NCBI RefSeq assembly: GCF_024227435.1
Contig: NZ_CP100445.1
Coordinates: forward strand, 2,663,369-2,727,368
Source: Natrinema caseinilyticum
GTDB taxonomy: Archaea; Halobacteriota; Halobacteria; Halobacteriales; Natrialbaceae
Reading direction: 5' to 3'
Length of the DNA stretch: 64,000 bases
The notes under the pieces are model-generated. The model was not told the DNA's origin and did not search any database. It saw nothing but the letters and a program-made list of their open reading frames with translations. The translations under genes and the position numbers were made by a program. Below are positions 19,312 through 28,864 of this stretch, one piece after another (within the stretch, counting starts at the first letter, position 1; the number at the start of each line of letters is the position of its first letter).

Positions 19312-20497
19312 GGTCGACTACGCCGTCGACGACGACACGATCGCGGTCGTCGAGGACACGGACCTCCCGCGACGGCTCAAAAACGAGGTCTACGAGACGC
19401 TCGAGGCCCGTGACGGTGCAACGGTCGAGGACGCGGACGAACTCGCGAAGGCGGTCGAAACTCGCTACCTGGACACGCGGGTCGACCCGCTCGACCCGGT
19501 CGGGACGGTCTCGGCGCAGTCGATCGGGGAACCCGGCACCCAGCTGACGATGAACACGTTCCACTACGCGGGGGTCGCCGAAATCGACGTGACCCAGGGG
19601 CTGCCGCGGCTGATCGAACTGGTCGACGCCCGGAAGACTCCCGACACGCCGATGATGACCGTGTATCTCGAGGGCGAGTACGCCACCGAACGCGAGCGGG
19701 CCCACGAAGTCGTCTGGAAGATCGAGGCGACCAAGATCCTCGCGCTGGGTGACGTCTCGACGAACGTCGCGGACATGCGCGTCCAGATTTCGCTCAACGA
19801 GGACACCTTGGAAGAGCGGATGATCACGCCCGATGAGGTCGCGGAGATCATCGAAGACTCGCTCGGCGTCAGTACGGTCCAGCAGGGCACTCGGATCGAG
19901 TTCGGACCCGAGGAGCCCTCCTATCGGGACCTCCTGCAACTCGTCGAGGAACTGCGTGACATCACGTTCAAAGGTATCGAAGACATCTCCAGGGTCGTTA
20001 TCCGACGCGAGGAACTCGACGAGGGCGAAGAATTCGTCCTCTACACCGAGGGATCGGCGTTCGGCGACGTCCTCGAAATCGAGGGCGTCGACGCCTCGCG
20101 GACGACGTGCAACAACATTCACGAGATTCGACGGAACCTCGGCATCGAGGCGGCTCGCGAGGCGATCATCGAGGAAACGAACAATACGCTGGCCGAACAG
20201 GGGCTCGACGACGTAAACGTCCGTCACCTGATGCTCGTCGCGGACATCATGACGAACCGCGGCGAGATCGAGTCGATCGGCCGCCACGGTATTTCGGGCT
20301 CGAAGGAGTCGGTCCTCGCTCGTGCTGCGTTCGAGGTGACGGTCAACCACCTGCTCAACGCAGCGATCCACGGCGAGATCGACGAACTCGACGGCGTCAC
20401 GGAGAACGTTATCGTCGGCAAGCCGATCAAACTCGGCACTGGCGACGTCGACCTCCGGATGGGATCGACCACGTCCGGTGGCAGTCAGGCCGACTGA
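19304..20497 (+). CDS. rpoA2: DNA-directed RNA polymerase subunit A''
   Basis: A 397-residue protein, the C-terminal third of the largest subunit, including the trigger-loop region [15 protein letters not shown] near residue 75 and the end block of the cleft and jaw ([25 protein letters not shown]). It starts inside the last codons of rpoA', indicating translational coupling. The ATG at 19304 is the only start consistent with the overlap. NusA follows after 3 bases. Confidence 0.97.
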   Translation: MTEVDYAVDDDTIAVVEDTDLPRRLKNEVYETLEARDGATVEDADELAKAVETRYLDTRVDPLDPVGTVSAQSIGEPGTQLTMNTFHYAGVAEIDVTQGLPRLIELVDARKTPDTPMMTVYLEGEYATERERAHEVVWKIEATKILALGDVSTNVADMRVQISLNEDTLEERMITPDEVAEIIEDSLGVSTVQQGTRIEFGPEEPSYRDLLQLVEELRDITFKGIEDISRVVIRREELDEGEEFVLYTEGSAFGDVLEIEGVDASRTTCNNIHEIRRNLGIEAAREAIIEETNNTLAEQGLDDVNVRHLMLVADIMTNRGEIESIGRHGISGSKESVLARAAFEVTVNHLLNAAIHGEIDELDGVTENVIVGKPIKLGTGDVDLRMGSTTSGGSQAD

Positions 20498-20500
20498 TCG

Positions 20501-20926
20501 ATGGGGGTGACCCTCGACGACGCCGCACGGCGATTCCTCGCCGCGTTCGAGGAGGTCACGGGCGTCGACGGTCGAGATTGTCTCGTCACCGAGGGCGGCG
20601 ATCGGCTGGTGATCGTCGTCGAAACCGGCGGGATGAGTGACGCGATCGGCCCCGGTGGCCGGACGGTCAAGCGGTTCGAGGAACGTGTCGACGCGCAGGT
20701 CCGGCTCGTCGAAGACGCGGACGACCCCGAGGAATTCGTCGCGAATACGTTCGCACCCGCGGCCGTCTACAACGTCACCATCAGCGAGAACACCGACGTC
20801 GTCGCCTACGTCGAGGTCGCCGAAGGCGACCGCGGCATCGCCATCGGGACGAACGGCCGGACGATCACCGCCGCACGGCGCCTCGCCGCCCGCCATTTCG
20901 ACATCGACGACATCCAGCTCACCTGA
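20501..20926 (+). CDS. nusA: NusA-like transcription factor (KH domains)
   Basis: A 141-residue archaeal NusA, shorter than bacterial NusA because it has only the two KH domains and lacks the polymerase-binding and S1 parts. The first KH loop is at GMSDAIGPGGRTVKRFE (about residues 45-61), the second at DRGIAIGTNGRTITAARRLA (about 110-129). It is an RNA-binding factor linked to RNAP or ribosome function; it is encoded at the conserved spot between rpoA'' and rps12. Confidence 0.93.
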   Translation: MGVTLDDAARRFLAAFEEVTGVDGRDCLVTEGGDRLVIVVETGGMSDAIGPGGRTVKRFEERVDAQVRLVEDADDPEEFVANTFAPAAVYNVTISENTDVVAYVEVAEGDRGIAIGTNGRTITAARRLAARHFDIDDIQLT

Positions 20927-21243
20927 CCGCCGTTTTCGCTCGTTCGCGGCTGTTTTCCAGCGCCGTTTCTCGTTCATCGGCGGTTCTCGGTCCCGGTCGA
21001 CGCCGTTTCGTGCCATCTGTGTCCGATCGCGTCCGTCGTCGAGGCACCGACCACCGCCCGTCTCCGCCGATCGCGTTCGGGGTCCTCCGCTGAGCACAGC
21101 GGCGCTCCCCGTTGCTCCGTCCGTAACTCGAGCCGGCGAAACGGCCTCAGATTCGGCGAGCGGGGTACGTCGAGCTATCTCGAGCCGTCATACCGATTCG
21201 AAACGGGTTGCTTAAGTGCCTCCGTCGGATAGCGACGGGTACT
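20927..21243. other. Intergenic region nusA-rps12
   Basis: The 317 bases hold no convincing gene. T-rich runs just after nusA (ccgttttcgc, ctgttttcc) could end transcription. A TATA-like gcttaagtg at about 21209-21218 lies 26-35 bases before rps12. Confidence 0.45.
21209..21218 (+). promoter_or_regulatory. Candidate promoter of rps12-rps7
   Basis: The box gcttaagtg lies about 30 bases before the rps12 ATG at 21244, implying an almost leaderless mRNA and supporting that start over the longer reading from 21208, whose codons overlap the box. Confidence 0.5.
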
Positions 21244-21672
21244 ATGGCAAACGGCAAATACGCCGCGCGCAAGCTCAAGAAGGACCGCCAGAACCAGCGG
21301 TGGTCCGACTCGGACTACGCGCGACGCGCCCGCGGACTTCGTGAGAAGTCCGACCCGCTCGAGGGTGCACCACAGGCCCGCGGTATCGTACTCGAAAAGG
21401 TCGGCATCGAAGCGAAACAACCCAACTCGGCGATCCGAAAGTGCGTCCGGGTTCAGCTGATCAAGAACGGAAAGCAGGTCACCGCCTTCTGTCCCGGTGA
21501 CGGTGCGATCTCGTTCATCGACGAACACGACGAAGTCACCATCGCCGGGATCGGTGGGGCGAAGGGTCGTGCGATGGGCGACCTCTCCGGCGTCAACTAC
21601 AAAGTGGACAAGGTAAACGGCGTCGCCATGAAGGAACTCGTCCGCGGGAACGCGGAGAAACCGGTGCGATAA
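21244..21672 (+). CDS. rps12: 30S ribosomal protein S12
   Basis: A 142-residue uS12, a decoding-site protein. It starts [16 protein letters not shown] and contains the conserved [20 protein letters not shown] block (about residues 61-80) and [18 protein letters not shown] near the C-terminus. Start chosen from the promoter position and the family N-terminus. The stop is 2 bases before the rps7 ATG region. Confidence 0.97.
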   Translation: MANGKYAARKLKKDRQNQRWSDSDYARRARGLREKSDPLEGAPQARGIVLEKVGIEAKQPNSAIRKCVRVQLIKNGKQVTAFCPGDGAISFIDEHDEVTIAGIGGAKGRAMGDLSGVNYKVDKVNGVAMKELVRGNAEKPVR

Positions 21673-21674
21673 CC

Positions 21675-22283
21675 ATGGCTGCAGAAGACCAACCGGACCC
21701 GGATGCGCCAGCGGGCGGTGCGGACGTATCGGCGAAGCTCTTCGGCACGTGGGATATCGACGAAATCGAGTACGCCGACCCATCGACGGAGCGTTACATC
21801 ACCGTAACTCCGGTCGCACACACCGCGGGTCGCCACGCCAGCAAACAGTTCAAGAAGTCCCAGGTCTCGATCGTCGAGCGTTTCATCAACCGGTTGATGC
21901 AGACCGAAGAGAACACGGGCAAAAAACAGCAGTCGCTCAACTACGTCCGTGATGCGTTCGAGCTCATCCACGACCGCACAGAGGAAAACCCCATCCAGAT
22001 TCTCGTCACGGCCGTGGAGAACGCGGCACCGCGAGAAGAGACCGTCCGGCTCAAGTACGGTGGCATCTCGGTTCCGAAGGCCGTCGACGTCGCCCCGCAG
22101 CGGCGCGTCGATCAGGCGCTGAAATTCCTCGCCGAAGGCGTTCACAACGACTCGTTCAAGACGGCGACGACCGTCGAGGAGGCGATCGCCAGCCAACTCG
22201 TCGGCGCGGCCAACTACGACGTCCAAACCTACGCCGTCAGTCAGAAAGAAGAAAAAGAGCGCGTCGCGGCTGCCGCACGCTAA
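21675..22283 (+). CDS. rps7: 30S ribosomal protein S7
   Basis: A 202-residue uS7, which organises the head of the small subunit. An acidic N-terminal extension (about 17 residues, typical of haloarchaea) precedes LFGTWDIDEIEYADPS. The NVRDAFELI-type block reads YVRDAFELIHDRTEENP, followed by VPKAVDVAPQRRVDQALKFL. Translation is coupled to rps12. In many archaea EF-2 comes next, but here four accessory or minor genes intervene. Confidence 0.97.
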   Translation: MAAEDQPDPDAPAGGADVSAKLFGTWDIDEIEYADPSTERYITVTPVAHTAGRHASKQFKKSQVSIVERFINRLMQTEENTGKKQQSLNYVRDAFELIHDRTEENPIQILVTAVENAAPREETVRLKYGGISVPKAVDVAPQRRVDQALKFLAEGVHNDSFKTATTVEEAIASQLVGAANYDVQTYAVSQKEEKERVAAAAR

Positions 22284-22656
22284 CGCGATCCGTCTGCCGT
22301 CTCGATTTTCTGGGGCGTTTCTCTCGCCACACATCTAGTCTACACTGAATTGTTCGGCGAATCTCATATCGGGCACGTACGCGAGAGAGCCCGTCGAGAG
22401 ACCGGCGCCGTCCGTCGCGCCACTGGACCCGAGTTGGCCGAGTTTTAATCACTGACGGAGAGGATGATATTATAATCGCTTTGTATGTGATATTAAAATA
22501 AATTCATTATCATATAGCGATAGGTATCGGATAAACTATGGTGGATTTCACTCAATACGTGAAAAGCAATCCACGGATAGCCGGCTTTTTATGTATCTGG
22601 GCGCGGGTGGAACTCGGTATCGCAGCGAACGGAGGGTTGTTCACCGGACCGTGACG
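22284..22656. other. A/T-rich intergenic region after rps7
   Basis: The 373 bases become strongly A/T-rich at about 22450-22560, unlike their surroundings. They contain a hairpin-forming inverted repeat (22541-22574) and lie between the convergent rps7 and CHAT-type genes. No ORF. Confidence 0.5.
22541..22574. terminator. Inverted repeat between convergent genes
   Basis: The arms gtggatttcac and gtgaaaagcaatccac pair as gtggatt with aatccac (7 bases), with an inner ttcac/gtgaa stem. It lies in an A/T-rich stretch between two convergent genes, so a bidirectional terminator is plausible; archaeal terminators do not need hairpins, so this is only a suggestion. Confidence 0.35.
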
Positions 22657-24735
22657 CTACGACTCCGACGGTCGGATATCCTCGCTCCACTGGAGCGATC
22701 CGTCGAGTAGAACGGGGAATTGACCCTGGTCGAAAAACTCCTCGAGTTGCGATGCCGACACCGAAAGTCGTCCGGTCGCTCGGGGCAGGACGTAGTACGA
22801 CGTGACCGGGTCGAGATACGGCGAAAAGAGACAGCCTCGTTTGATCTCCGCCGACGTATACATGCGTACGTCTGCAGCGATACTGTTCCCGTTTCGGGTA
22901 ACGATACACGCGTTCGGTATTCCGGTTTCGGATTGCGCTATCGTCGTTCGCCCGTCACCAACCATGACGTATTGCTGGCCCACGACGCTGTCTTGGCGAG
23001 CGATATCCAGTGCAGCGTAGAGCGGGAAACCGAGGTTGAGCAATCGAGCGATCGTACTGCCGATTCCGACTGCGCCACTGTTTGCGACGTTTCCGAGCGT
23101 CACGATTCCACCGATGCTTCCAGCGGCGACGAGGGCCAGTCCCTGATCGTGCGACTGACACGCGTTTAGCAAGAACGCCTTCGCACCGACGGAATCGACC
23201 GTCGCGGCGTCCAGTTTCCCGTCCGAACACTGAAATCCGGCGTCGTCGATGTGGCCGATATAGTGCAGAAAGTCGCTCTCGATCGCCAGCACGTCCGCGA
23301 GTTCGGCCCGTGTGAGGTCGTAGTGGTCCGTGATTTCGAAGGGCAACTCCTCGCGAGTTCCGTACGTCCCGTTGACGCTCTCGAGTTCCGTGCGCATATC
23401 CGAATCGTTACAGATACATTCGATTTCGATCGGGCCGTCCTTCGGCGTCCGGCCCACGTTGTTTTCGTACGCCCCGAGCGGGGTGGTGCTGACGATCTCC
23501 GAGTCGTCGATACCGGTCCAGACTTGCTGCAGGGTGGACAACTGGAGCCGATCCGTCGATGGGGTGGCGGTCTCGGTACCGCGACCAGTTCGTGTCCGAA
23601 CGCGGGTGACAGGATCGCTCCGAGTGAACGATTCGATCGCCCGTTCGACGCGTGATTCCTGCGATGACGGATCCGTTTCGCTCGCTTCGGTCCTGACGAT
23701 CGCGAGGTCGTTGGCGATAAACGGGAGGAATCTGATCGTCTCGGCGGTCGGCTCGAGTCTCGTCTCGAACCCCCAGTCTGGAAGATGCGGTTCCACCGCG
23801 GAGTACGGCGTCTCTAGATATGTTTCGAGTCGCTCGGCGAGACACTGGTCGTACGCGGTCGCGATGTCGAACGGGAGGGCCGGTTCGACCACCTGCCGCT
23901 CGTACAGTTCGAGCGGGGTCTTGCCCTCGGTCCGAACGACGCAATCGAGAAAGAACACCTGACGCAACGCGCGCCTCACCGACGATCCGAACCCGTCCGC
24001 GGTATCGAGCGCGTAGGTGTACCCGCGGTCGGTGACGATCTCGGGTCTCGATCCGGGACCGACGCTGGCACCGAGATAGTACGCGAGTGGCGCGACGACG
24101 AACACGTGACGGAGCGTGTCCGGGACGGCTATCCGAACGCCGTGGTCGGCCCGGTCGAACTCGTCGGGGACGTGTAATTCGCTTCCGAGTTCGAGGCGTG
24201 GCGGATGGCCTCGGAGTGTCGAGTAGGACCGCTCGGGCGTTGTCGTCTTCAGTTCCTGTCCAAAGATGGACACCGCCGCCATCACATCGGCGGGGTCTGC
24301 CGTCGTCGTGATCGTCCCGGCCGGCCGTTCGTGAAACGATCGTGCCCCGAGGATCACATCCGTCTCCCCGTCGAACGCGACGTACGTGCGGTCGGCATCC
24401 GAAAAGATACGCAATGCACTTTCGATACGGGCGTATATCTTCATGGGGCCCGATAGATCTAGCGTGTACTCGGCAGGCCGAAACGCTACCCGTTCGGTCG
24501 GGGGTACCTCGGCGATCATCATCCCGTCGGCGTCGCGGACGATGATGCTCTCGGTCGCCGGTAATTCGATCGACCGTGCGGTAAACCGTACGACCGATCC
24601 GGTCGGGAATCCGATCTGATCGGTGTCAGCCGACTCGAGCGAGATCGACTCGCCAACCGTCAACTGATACCGGTGCCGTTCGATCGGATCGATAATCTCG
24701 ACTCCCGTTCTGCTGGGCTCGAATTTCGGCTTCAT
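22657..24735 (-). CDS. Caspase-like (CHAT-type) protease-domain protein
   Basis: A 692-residue protein with a C-terminal clan-CD peptidase signature. His495 lies in HYIGH and Cys526 in LNACQS, spaced 31 residues apart, with the hydrophobic strand AKAFLL before the Cys and a GGIVTLGNV strand after it: the His-Cys dyad of CHAT/caspase-like domains. The first 400 residues are an uncharacterised beta-rich region with no recognisable motif; there is no signal peptide or membrane helix, so it should be cytosolic. The start at 24735 (MKPKF) leaves 89 bases to the upstream gene; a longer form from 24849 would overlap it by 25 bases. It probably forms an operon with that gene. Substrate and trigger are unknown. 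Confidence 0.75.
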   Translation of the reverse strand: MKPKFEPSRTGVEIIDPIERHRYQLTVGESISLESADTDQIGFPTGSVVRFTARSIELPATESIIVRDADGMMIAEVPPTERVAFRPAEYTLDLSGPMKIYARIESALRIFSDADRTYVAFDGETDVILGARSFHERPAGTITTTADPADVMAAVSIFGQELKTTTPERSYSTLRGHPPRLELGSELHVPDEFDRADHGVRIAVPDTLRHVFVVAPLAYYLGASVGPGSRPEIVTDRGYTYALDTADGFGSSVRRALRQVFFLDCVVRTEGKTPLELYERQVVEPALPFDIATAYDQCLAERLETYLETPYSAVEPHLPDWGFETRLEPTAETIRFLPFIANDLAIVRTEASETDPSSQESRVERAIESFTRSDPVTRVRTRTGRGTETATPSTDRLQLSTLQQVWTGIDDSEIVSTTPLGAYENNVGRTPKDGPIEIECICNDSDMRTELESVNGTYGTREELPFEITDHYDLTRAELADVLAIESDFLHYIGHIDDAGFQCSDGKLDAATVDSVGAKAFLLNACQSHDQGLALVAAGSIGGIVTLGNVANSGAVGIGSTIARLLNLGFPLYAALDIARQDSVVGQQYVMVGDGRTTIAQSETGIPNACIVTRNGNSIAADVRMYTSAEIKRGCLFSPYLDPVTSYYVLPRATGRLSVSASQLEEFFDQGQFPVLLDGSLQWSEDIRPSES

Positions 24736-24824
24736 TGAAACTGACGATCGGGTGGTGTGGCGTTCGTTGGACCGTTCCGTCGTGAGTCGCCGAATCTGAA
24801 CGCGACGGACGGACCGCGGGGCCG

Positions 24825-25523
24825 CTATTTCGTCGTCACCGAGAGCCACCCGGACGAGTGTGCTCCATCATCTAGCATCCATCGTTCCTGGTACTCCCCG
24901 TGCTGTTCTCGAAGTTCGACGATCACGTCGAACAGCGGCGAAAGCACCGGGACGATTCTGGCAGTCGGTTCCACTGGAAGGTGATAGTGAGCCATCCCGC
25001 AGACGTCTCGCGTTCGTCCGTTGGTCAGGTGGAGAAACTTGAAGATCCGTTGTCTCCCGTACTCTTCGAGCAGCGGAAGCACCGAGTCGACGCCGACTCT
25101 GAGTTCCGCGGGCTCGAGTCCGTTCGCGTCGTGTTCGAAGGAGTCGATCGCATTCGAGAGAGCCAGGCCGAGGTCCGCCAGCGCGTCGACTTCGGTCGGC
25201 GACGACGAGATGGACGAACCGGGTGTCGAACGACTCGCGGCGGTGGTGCGTGCCTGGGCGTCGTAGCTGATCATCGAGAGCGTCTCCGAGTCGGCATCGC
25301 CGGCGAGTTTCGAGAGCTGGTTCGTCTCGCTGGTCGTCGAGATGAGAACGCGACGGCGGGCCTTTTCCGCTCCCTGCCCCAGGAGCCGCCTGCAGGTGTC
25401 TCGTCGATGGTCGGGTCGGACGGAGCCGACGACGAGGATGCTCGCCCCGTGGCGCTTTAACCGCGATAGCTCGTCGGAGAAGCCGTCTTCGCTCGTCTCC
25501 GCACGGCCCTGTCCCGCGATCAT
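24825..25523 (-). CDS. Uncharacterised haloarchaeal protein, partner of the CHAT-type protein
   Basis: A 232-residue protein. It opens with a Rossmann/RecA-like pattern (ASILVVGSVRPDHRRDTCRRLLGQG, then ARRRVLISTT) but lacks a Walker A lysine, so it looks like a degenerate P-loop fold. I recall this shape from the DUF7504 family of haloarchaea, not confirmed. The C-terminal part (LRVGVDSVLPLLEEYG, then VCGMAHYHLPVE) is the family-like end. The start at 25523 is preferred to 25559 because a TATA-like tttattg at about 25557-25563 would lie over the longer start. It sits directly upstream of the CHAT-type gene on the same strand, which suggests a functional pair. Confidence 0.65.
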   Translation of the reverse strand: MIAGQGRAETSEDGFSDELSRLKRHGASILVVGSVRPDHRRDTCRRLLGQGAEKARRRVLISTTSETNQLSKLAGDADSETLSMISYDAQARTTAASRSTPGSSISSSPTEVDALADLGLALSNAIDSFEHDANGLEPAELRVGVDSVLPLLEEYGRQRIFKFLHLTNGRTRDVCGMAHYHLPVEPTARIVPVLSPLFDVIVELREQHGEYQERWMLDDGAHSSGWLSVTTK

Positions 25524-25548
25524 TACTGGTATGTTACAGACAGTAATG
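25521..25548. promoter_or_regulatory. 8-bp inverted repeat across the start of the CHAT-type operon
   Basis: The arms cattactg (25521-25528) and cagtaatg (25541-25548) are exact reverse complements with a 12-base spacer. They lie between the TATA-like box (about 25557-25565) and the start codon and include the start codon itself, a position suited to an operator. Confidence 0.45.
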
Positions 25549-25670
25549 CCCTCAAACAATAAATGTTAGGGTCGAAGCGGCGCGTTTTCCGTTCCGGACG
25601 CGGCTGTCGTCGGACCGGGGTTCGGACGGATTTGTCCGGTGAATCGAAACACCGAGACCGCTCGTCGCCG

Positions 25671-26426
25671 TCAATCAGCGGCCGGTCCGTCGCCGCTGAC
25701 GTACGAACGGGTCGCGTCGACGAGCACTTGACGATAGGTGCTCGCGTCCGGTTCGAAAGCAAGTTCGCGGAACCGACGCTTGAACCCCCCGAACGCGATC
25801 TCTGGGGCGTCCATCGCGGCCGCGTGAGCGAGGTCGTAGAGTCGGTGGTCCTCGTCGACGAGATCGTGTCGCTCCGCGAGTGCGAGCGCGAACGCCGCGT
25901 TCACCGCCGTTATATCGGGATCGGCGCTCGGGGAGAGGCGCTCGAGCCCCGGGCGAGGTGGCGTTTCGGGGCGGTCGGCGAGGGCGATCGCGAGACTCGA
26001 CTCGAGAAACGACAGGAGTTTCTCGCCGGGGCCGACCGAGAGGGTGATGTCGTCGGCGTAGATGTCTTTCATGTGATTCGCGATCTGATAGCAGTGAGAG
26101 AGTTTGCGTCGCTCGACGCTGCGGCCGGCCAGTGCGAGATAGAGGACTTCTTCGGTCGACTGGGTGTGGGACGGGTGGCGTTGTTCGTGACGGGCCATGT
26201 GGGCGAACTCGTGGAGGGCGAGTTCGCGGGCCATCGCGGACGACGCGGCCTGTCTCGAGATATTGAGGACGTGATGGTCGTCGTAGTGGGCCGCCCAGGT
26301 CCGTTCGTCGGGGTCGTCCCGCAGGTGGACGTGGACCGGCAGGGAGAGATCGTGCTCGGTTTCGAAGAGGTCCCGGGCGCTGAGAAATGGTGCGGTCGGG
26401 CCCGGTCCCTGGACGCGTATATCCAT
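25671..26426 (-). CDS. HEFAH-motif putative metalloprotease (DUF5781-like)
   Basis: A 251-residue haloarchaeal protein with a zincin-like motif HEFAH at residues 72-76 (His72, Glu73, His76), preceded by a helix (SSAMARELAL). A third zinc ligand may be in the Glu-rich stretch EEVLYLALAG or later; I cannot fix it. No signal peptide is seen with the start at 26426. I recall a family called DUF5781 with this look beside EF-2 in other haloarchaea, unconfirmed. The start at 26426 removes a 33-residue arginine-rich and hydrophobic extension that is probably shadow; if real, it would be a membrane anchor. Confidence 0.65.
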   Translation of the reverse strand: MDIRVQGPGPTAPFLSARDLFETEHDLSLPVHVHLRDDPDERTWAAHYDDHHVLNISRQAASSAMARELALHEFAHMARHEQRHPSHTQSTEEVLYLALAGRSVERRKLSHCYQIANHMKDIYADDITLSVGPGEKLLSFLESSLAIALADRPETPPRPGLERLSPSADPDITAVNAAFALALAERHDLVDEDHRLYDLAHAAAMDAPEIAFGGFKRRFRELAFEPDASTYRQVLVDATRSYVSGDGPAAD

Positions 26427-26547
26427 GCTCAACCGTACCAAGGTTCCCAGCGCTATTACAGTGACGGCTGCGGTAAGCGGTCGCAGTCCGAGGTCGCGCG
26501 GCCACCGGCGTGAGGGTCCGGACACGGGCCGGTTCGCGGCCCGGAAT

Positions 26548-28436
26548 TCAGGCCGTTCCCACGCCGCCGAGGGCGTTGTTCTGATAGGTGACGGCCGTCG
26601 TCGTCACGTTGCTCGCGCTGGTGTAGAGGCCGTATCCGGCACCGTTGCGAATCGTGGCGTTCTCGACGAGCAGGCGTGAGCCGATGTACGCCGTCACGTT
26701 CGCCGGTTCGACCCGGTGGTTGAAGCGCTCCGTTCCGGCGTGCTCGACGACCACGTAGACGAGTCGATTCTCGACGCGGTCGCTCTCGCGGTAGGAGAGC
26801 CCTCGCCAGAAGCCGGCCGTCTTCTGTTCGCCGGTGAACGTGATCGGCGCGTCGGCCGTCCCCGTCGCGTCGAGGCTGCCGGTCGACCAGACTTCCAGTC
26901 CCGCGTTGCTCTCGAAACTCACCGTCGCACCGGCCTCGATAGCGAGGTCGCCCTGGACCTCGAGTTCGCCGTCGACGACGTATCGCGCGTCGACGGCCTG
27001 CCACGTGACGGTCGATCCCGCTTCGATACCGCTGCTCGTGGGAACGACGTCGATCCGGTCGTCGTCGTTGCCGGTGTACGTACTCGTGTCCGGGAAGAAG
27101 TGCGAACTCGGACTCCGGACCCAGGCGGCCCCGTCCGTGTTCTTCGTGACGGTGTTGGTGTGGAACGAACCGATCGTCTCGTTCGAACTGAAACAGACCC
27201 CGTAGCCGCCGCCTTCGCGGACGGTCGAACTGTCGACGCTGAGTCGCGAGCCCGAACGGACCGTGACGTTGGCGGCGACGGTGCTGTGGTGGAACGACTC
27301 CGAGCCGCCGTATTCGACGACCGCGTGGCCGAGCCGGTTCTCGGTGCGGTCGGTATCCTGAAACTGGAGTCCGCGCCAGTAGCCGCGAGTCTCTGTTCGC
27401 CGGTGAACGTGATGGGGGCCACCGACTCGTCTTCGGTCATCCCGACGGCGGTGGGACTCCCGCCGTTTCGCGTGTCGAGGCCCGCGTTTCGCTGGAAACT
27501 GACGGTCGCGTTGGGAGCAACGGTGAGGCGGCCGTAGTTGTCCGTCACGCCGGTCAACACGTAGCGGGCGTCGGTGACGCCCCGCTCCACGTCCGCCGAG
27601 TCGGGGATGCCGCCGGACGTCGGCGTCACGCGAACCCGGTCGTCGTCGTTGCCGGTGTACTGGCTTTCGGCCGCGAAGTGGTGGGCGCTCTGATCGCGAC
27701 AGGCCGCGGTCGTCTCGTTTGCGGTGACGAGACACCGATCGAACGCGTCCAGGACCGCATCGTACCGGAGAGAGATACCCGCGCCCGCGTTCTCGCGGAT
27801 CGTACACCGCTCGACGGTGGCTCGAGCGTCGAGCAACTCGACGCCCGCCTTCCGAACGCTGTGGTGGCTCCGGTTCGCACCCGCGTACTCGACGATGACG
27901 TGGCGCAGTTTGTTGTCGAGACTGTTCGACCCGTAGAAGACCAGTCCGCCCCAGTACCCCCGCGTCTTCTGCTCGCCGGTCATCCGGATCGGGGCCTCGC
28001 AGGTCCCCTGGGCGGTCAGACTCGAGCCCTCGAGGACCTGCAGGGACGCGCCGCTCGCGAACGTGACCGTCGTTCCCGGCCGGATCGTCAGGGTCGCGCC
28101 GTCGCTGACCCAGATCTCGGTGGTCACGTGGTAGTTCGAACATTCGTCGCCCCACACCGTATCGCTCGAGAGGCTGGCCGAGACCTCGGTACCGTCGCAG
28201 TTCGGATCGGGAGCGGCCGGCTGGCACGCCCCGTAGGACGGCTGATCGCCGCCGGGATCGGCCGAATCGTCCGCATCCGGGTCGGCCCCGGGGTCGCTCG
28301 ACTCACCCGGTTCCGGTTCTCCCTCGGGCGACGAGAGAGCGAGTTCCGAACAGCCGGCGATGGCGCCGGTGATCGATGCAGTGCCGAGCGCTCGCAAGAG
28401 CGCTCGACGATTGGTGGGATCGTCCGTTCCTGTCAT
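26548..28436 (-). pseudogene. Beta-helix repeat lipoprotein, interrupted by a single-base frameshift
   Basis: Two overlapping reading frames together make one protein of about 629 residues. The first starts at 28436 with a Tat-type signal (NRRALLRALG) and a lipobox ending AGC (Cys29), followed by an acidic Pro/Asp/Gly linker, so the product should be anchored outside the membrane. Three units of about 170 residues follow, each with the pattern FTGEQKT-GYWRGL, a VVEY/HAG strand and TGNDDDR, as in right-handed beta-helix proteins. In unit 2 the run cttctg of units 1 and 3 is shortened to ctctg at about 27390-27395 (one base missing), which shifts the frame; the sense continues in the second frame to 26548. 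It is either a genuine pseudogene or an assembly error. No function is assigned. Confidence 0.85.
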
Positions 28437-28864
28437 GATGTACGTGTATCCGACGCGAATCTCGGTGCGAACGGCGGGTGGCCGAAAATCGACAGCGGCC
28501 CGCCGCGTTCGCCCACTTTCGCGTCCTGGTCTCTTCTCCCACTACGTGGTGATATACTCTCCTCGTGAACTGAGTTCAGGTCGTGAACGTCCGGATACCT
28601 GTTCGAATCGTGAACTGTCGAAACCGCGGTCGCGCGGCGACGTTCGGTGTCGCCGGCCCGGACGGCCGGGTGATACAATTCGGCGGTGATCGATCGGGAC
28701 GGGGGCGAGGCGATCGCGGCATCGCCGATCCGATCGCGACGATCAACTGCGTGGTATTCACTCACGCAAACCTGACTTTCCGGCGCTCGGACGGGGGAAG
28801 ACGACGAAATTCGGCGGCGACGAAACACTACCCTTTTGACCCCGCTGGCGGTATTGGGGTGTAT
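28437..28864. other. Divergent intergenic region before EF-2
   Basis: The 428 bases between the lipoprotein gene and EF-2 carry no convincing gene. A weak box ccctttt at about 28831-28837 lies about 28 bases before the EF-2 ATG, giving a leaderless or nearly leaderless mRNA. Confidence 0.45.
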
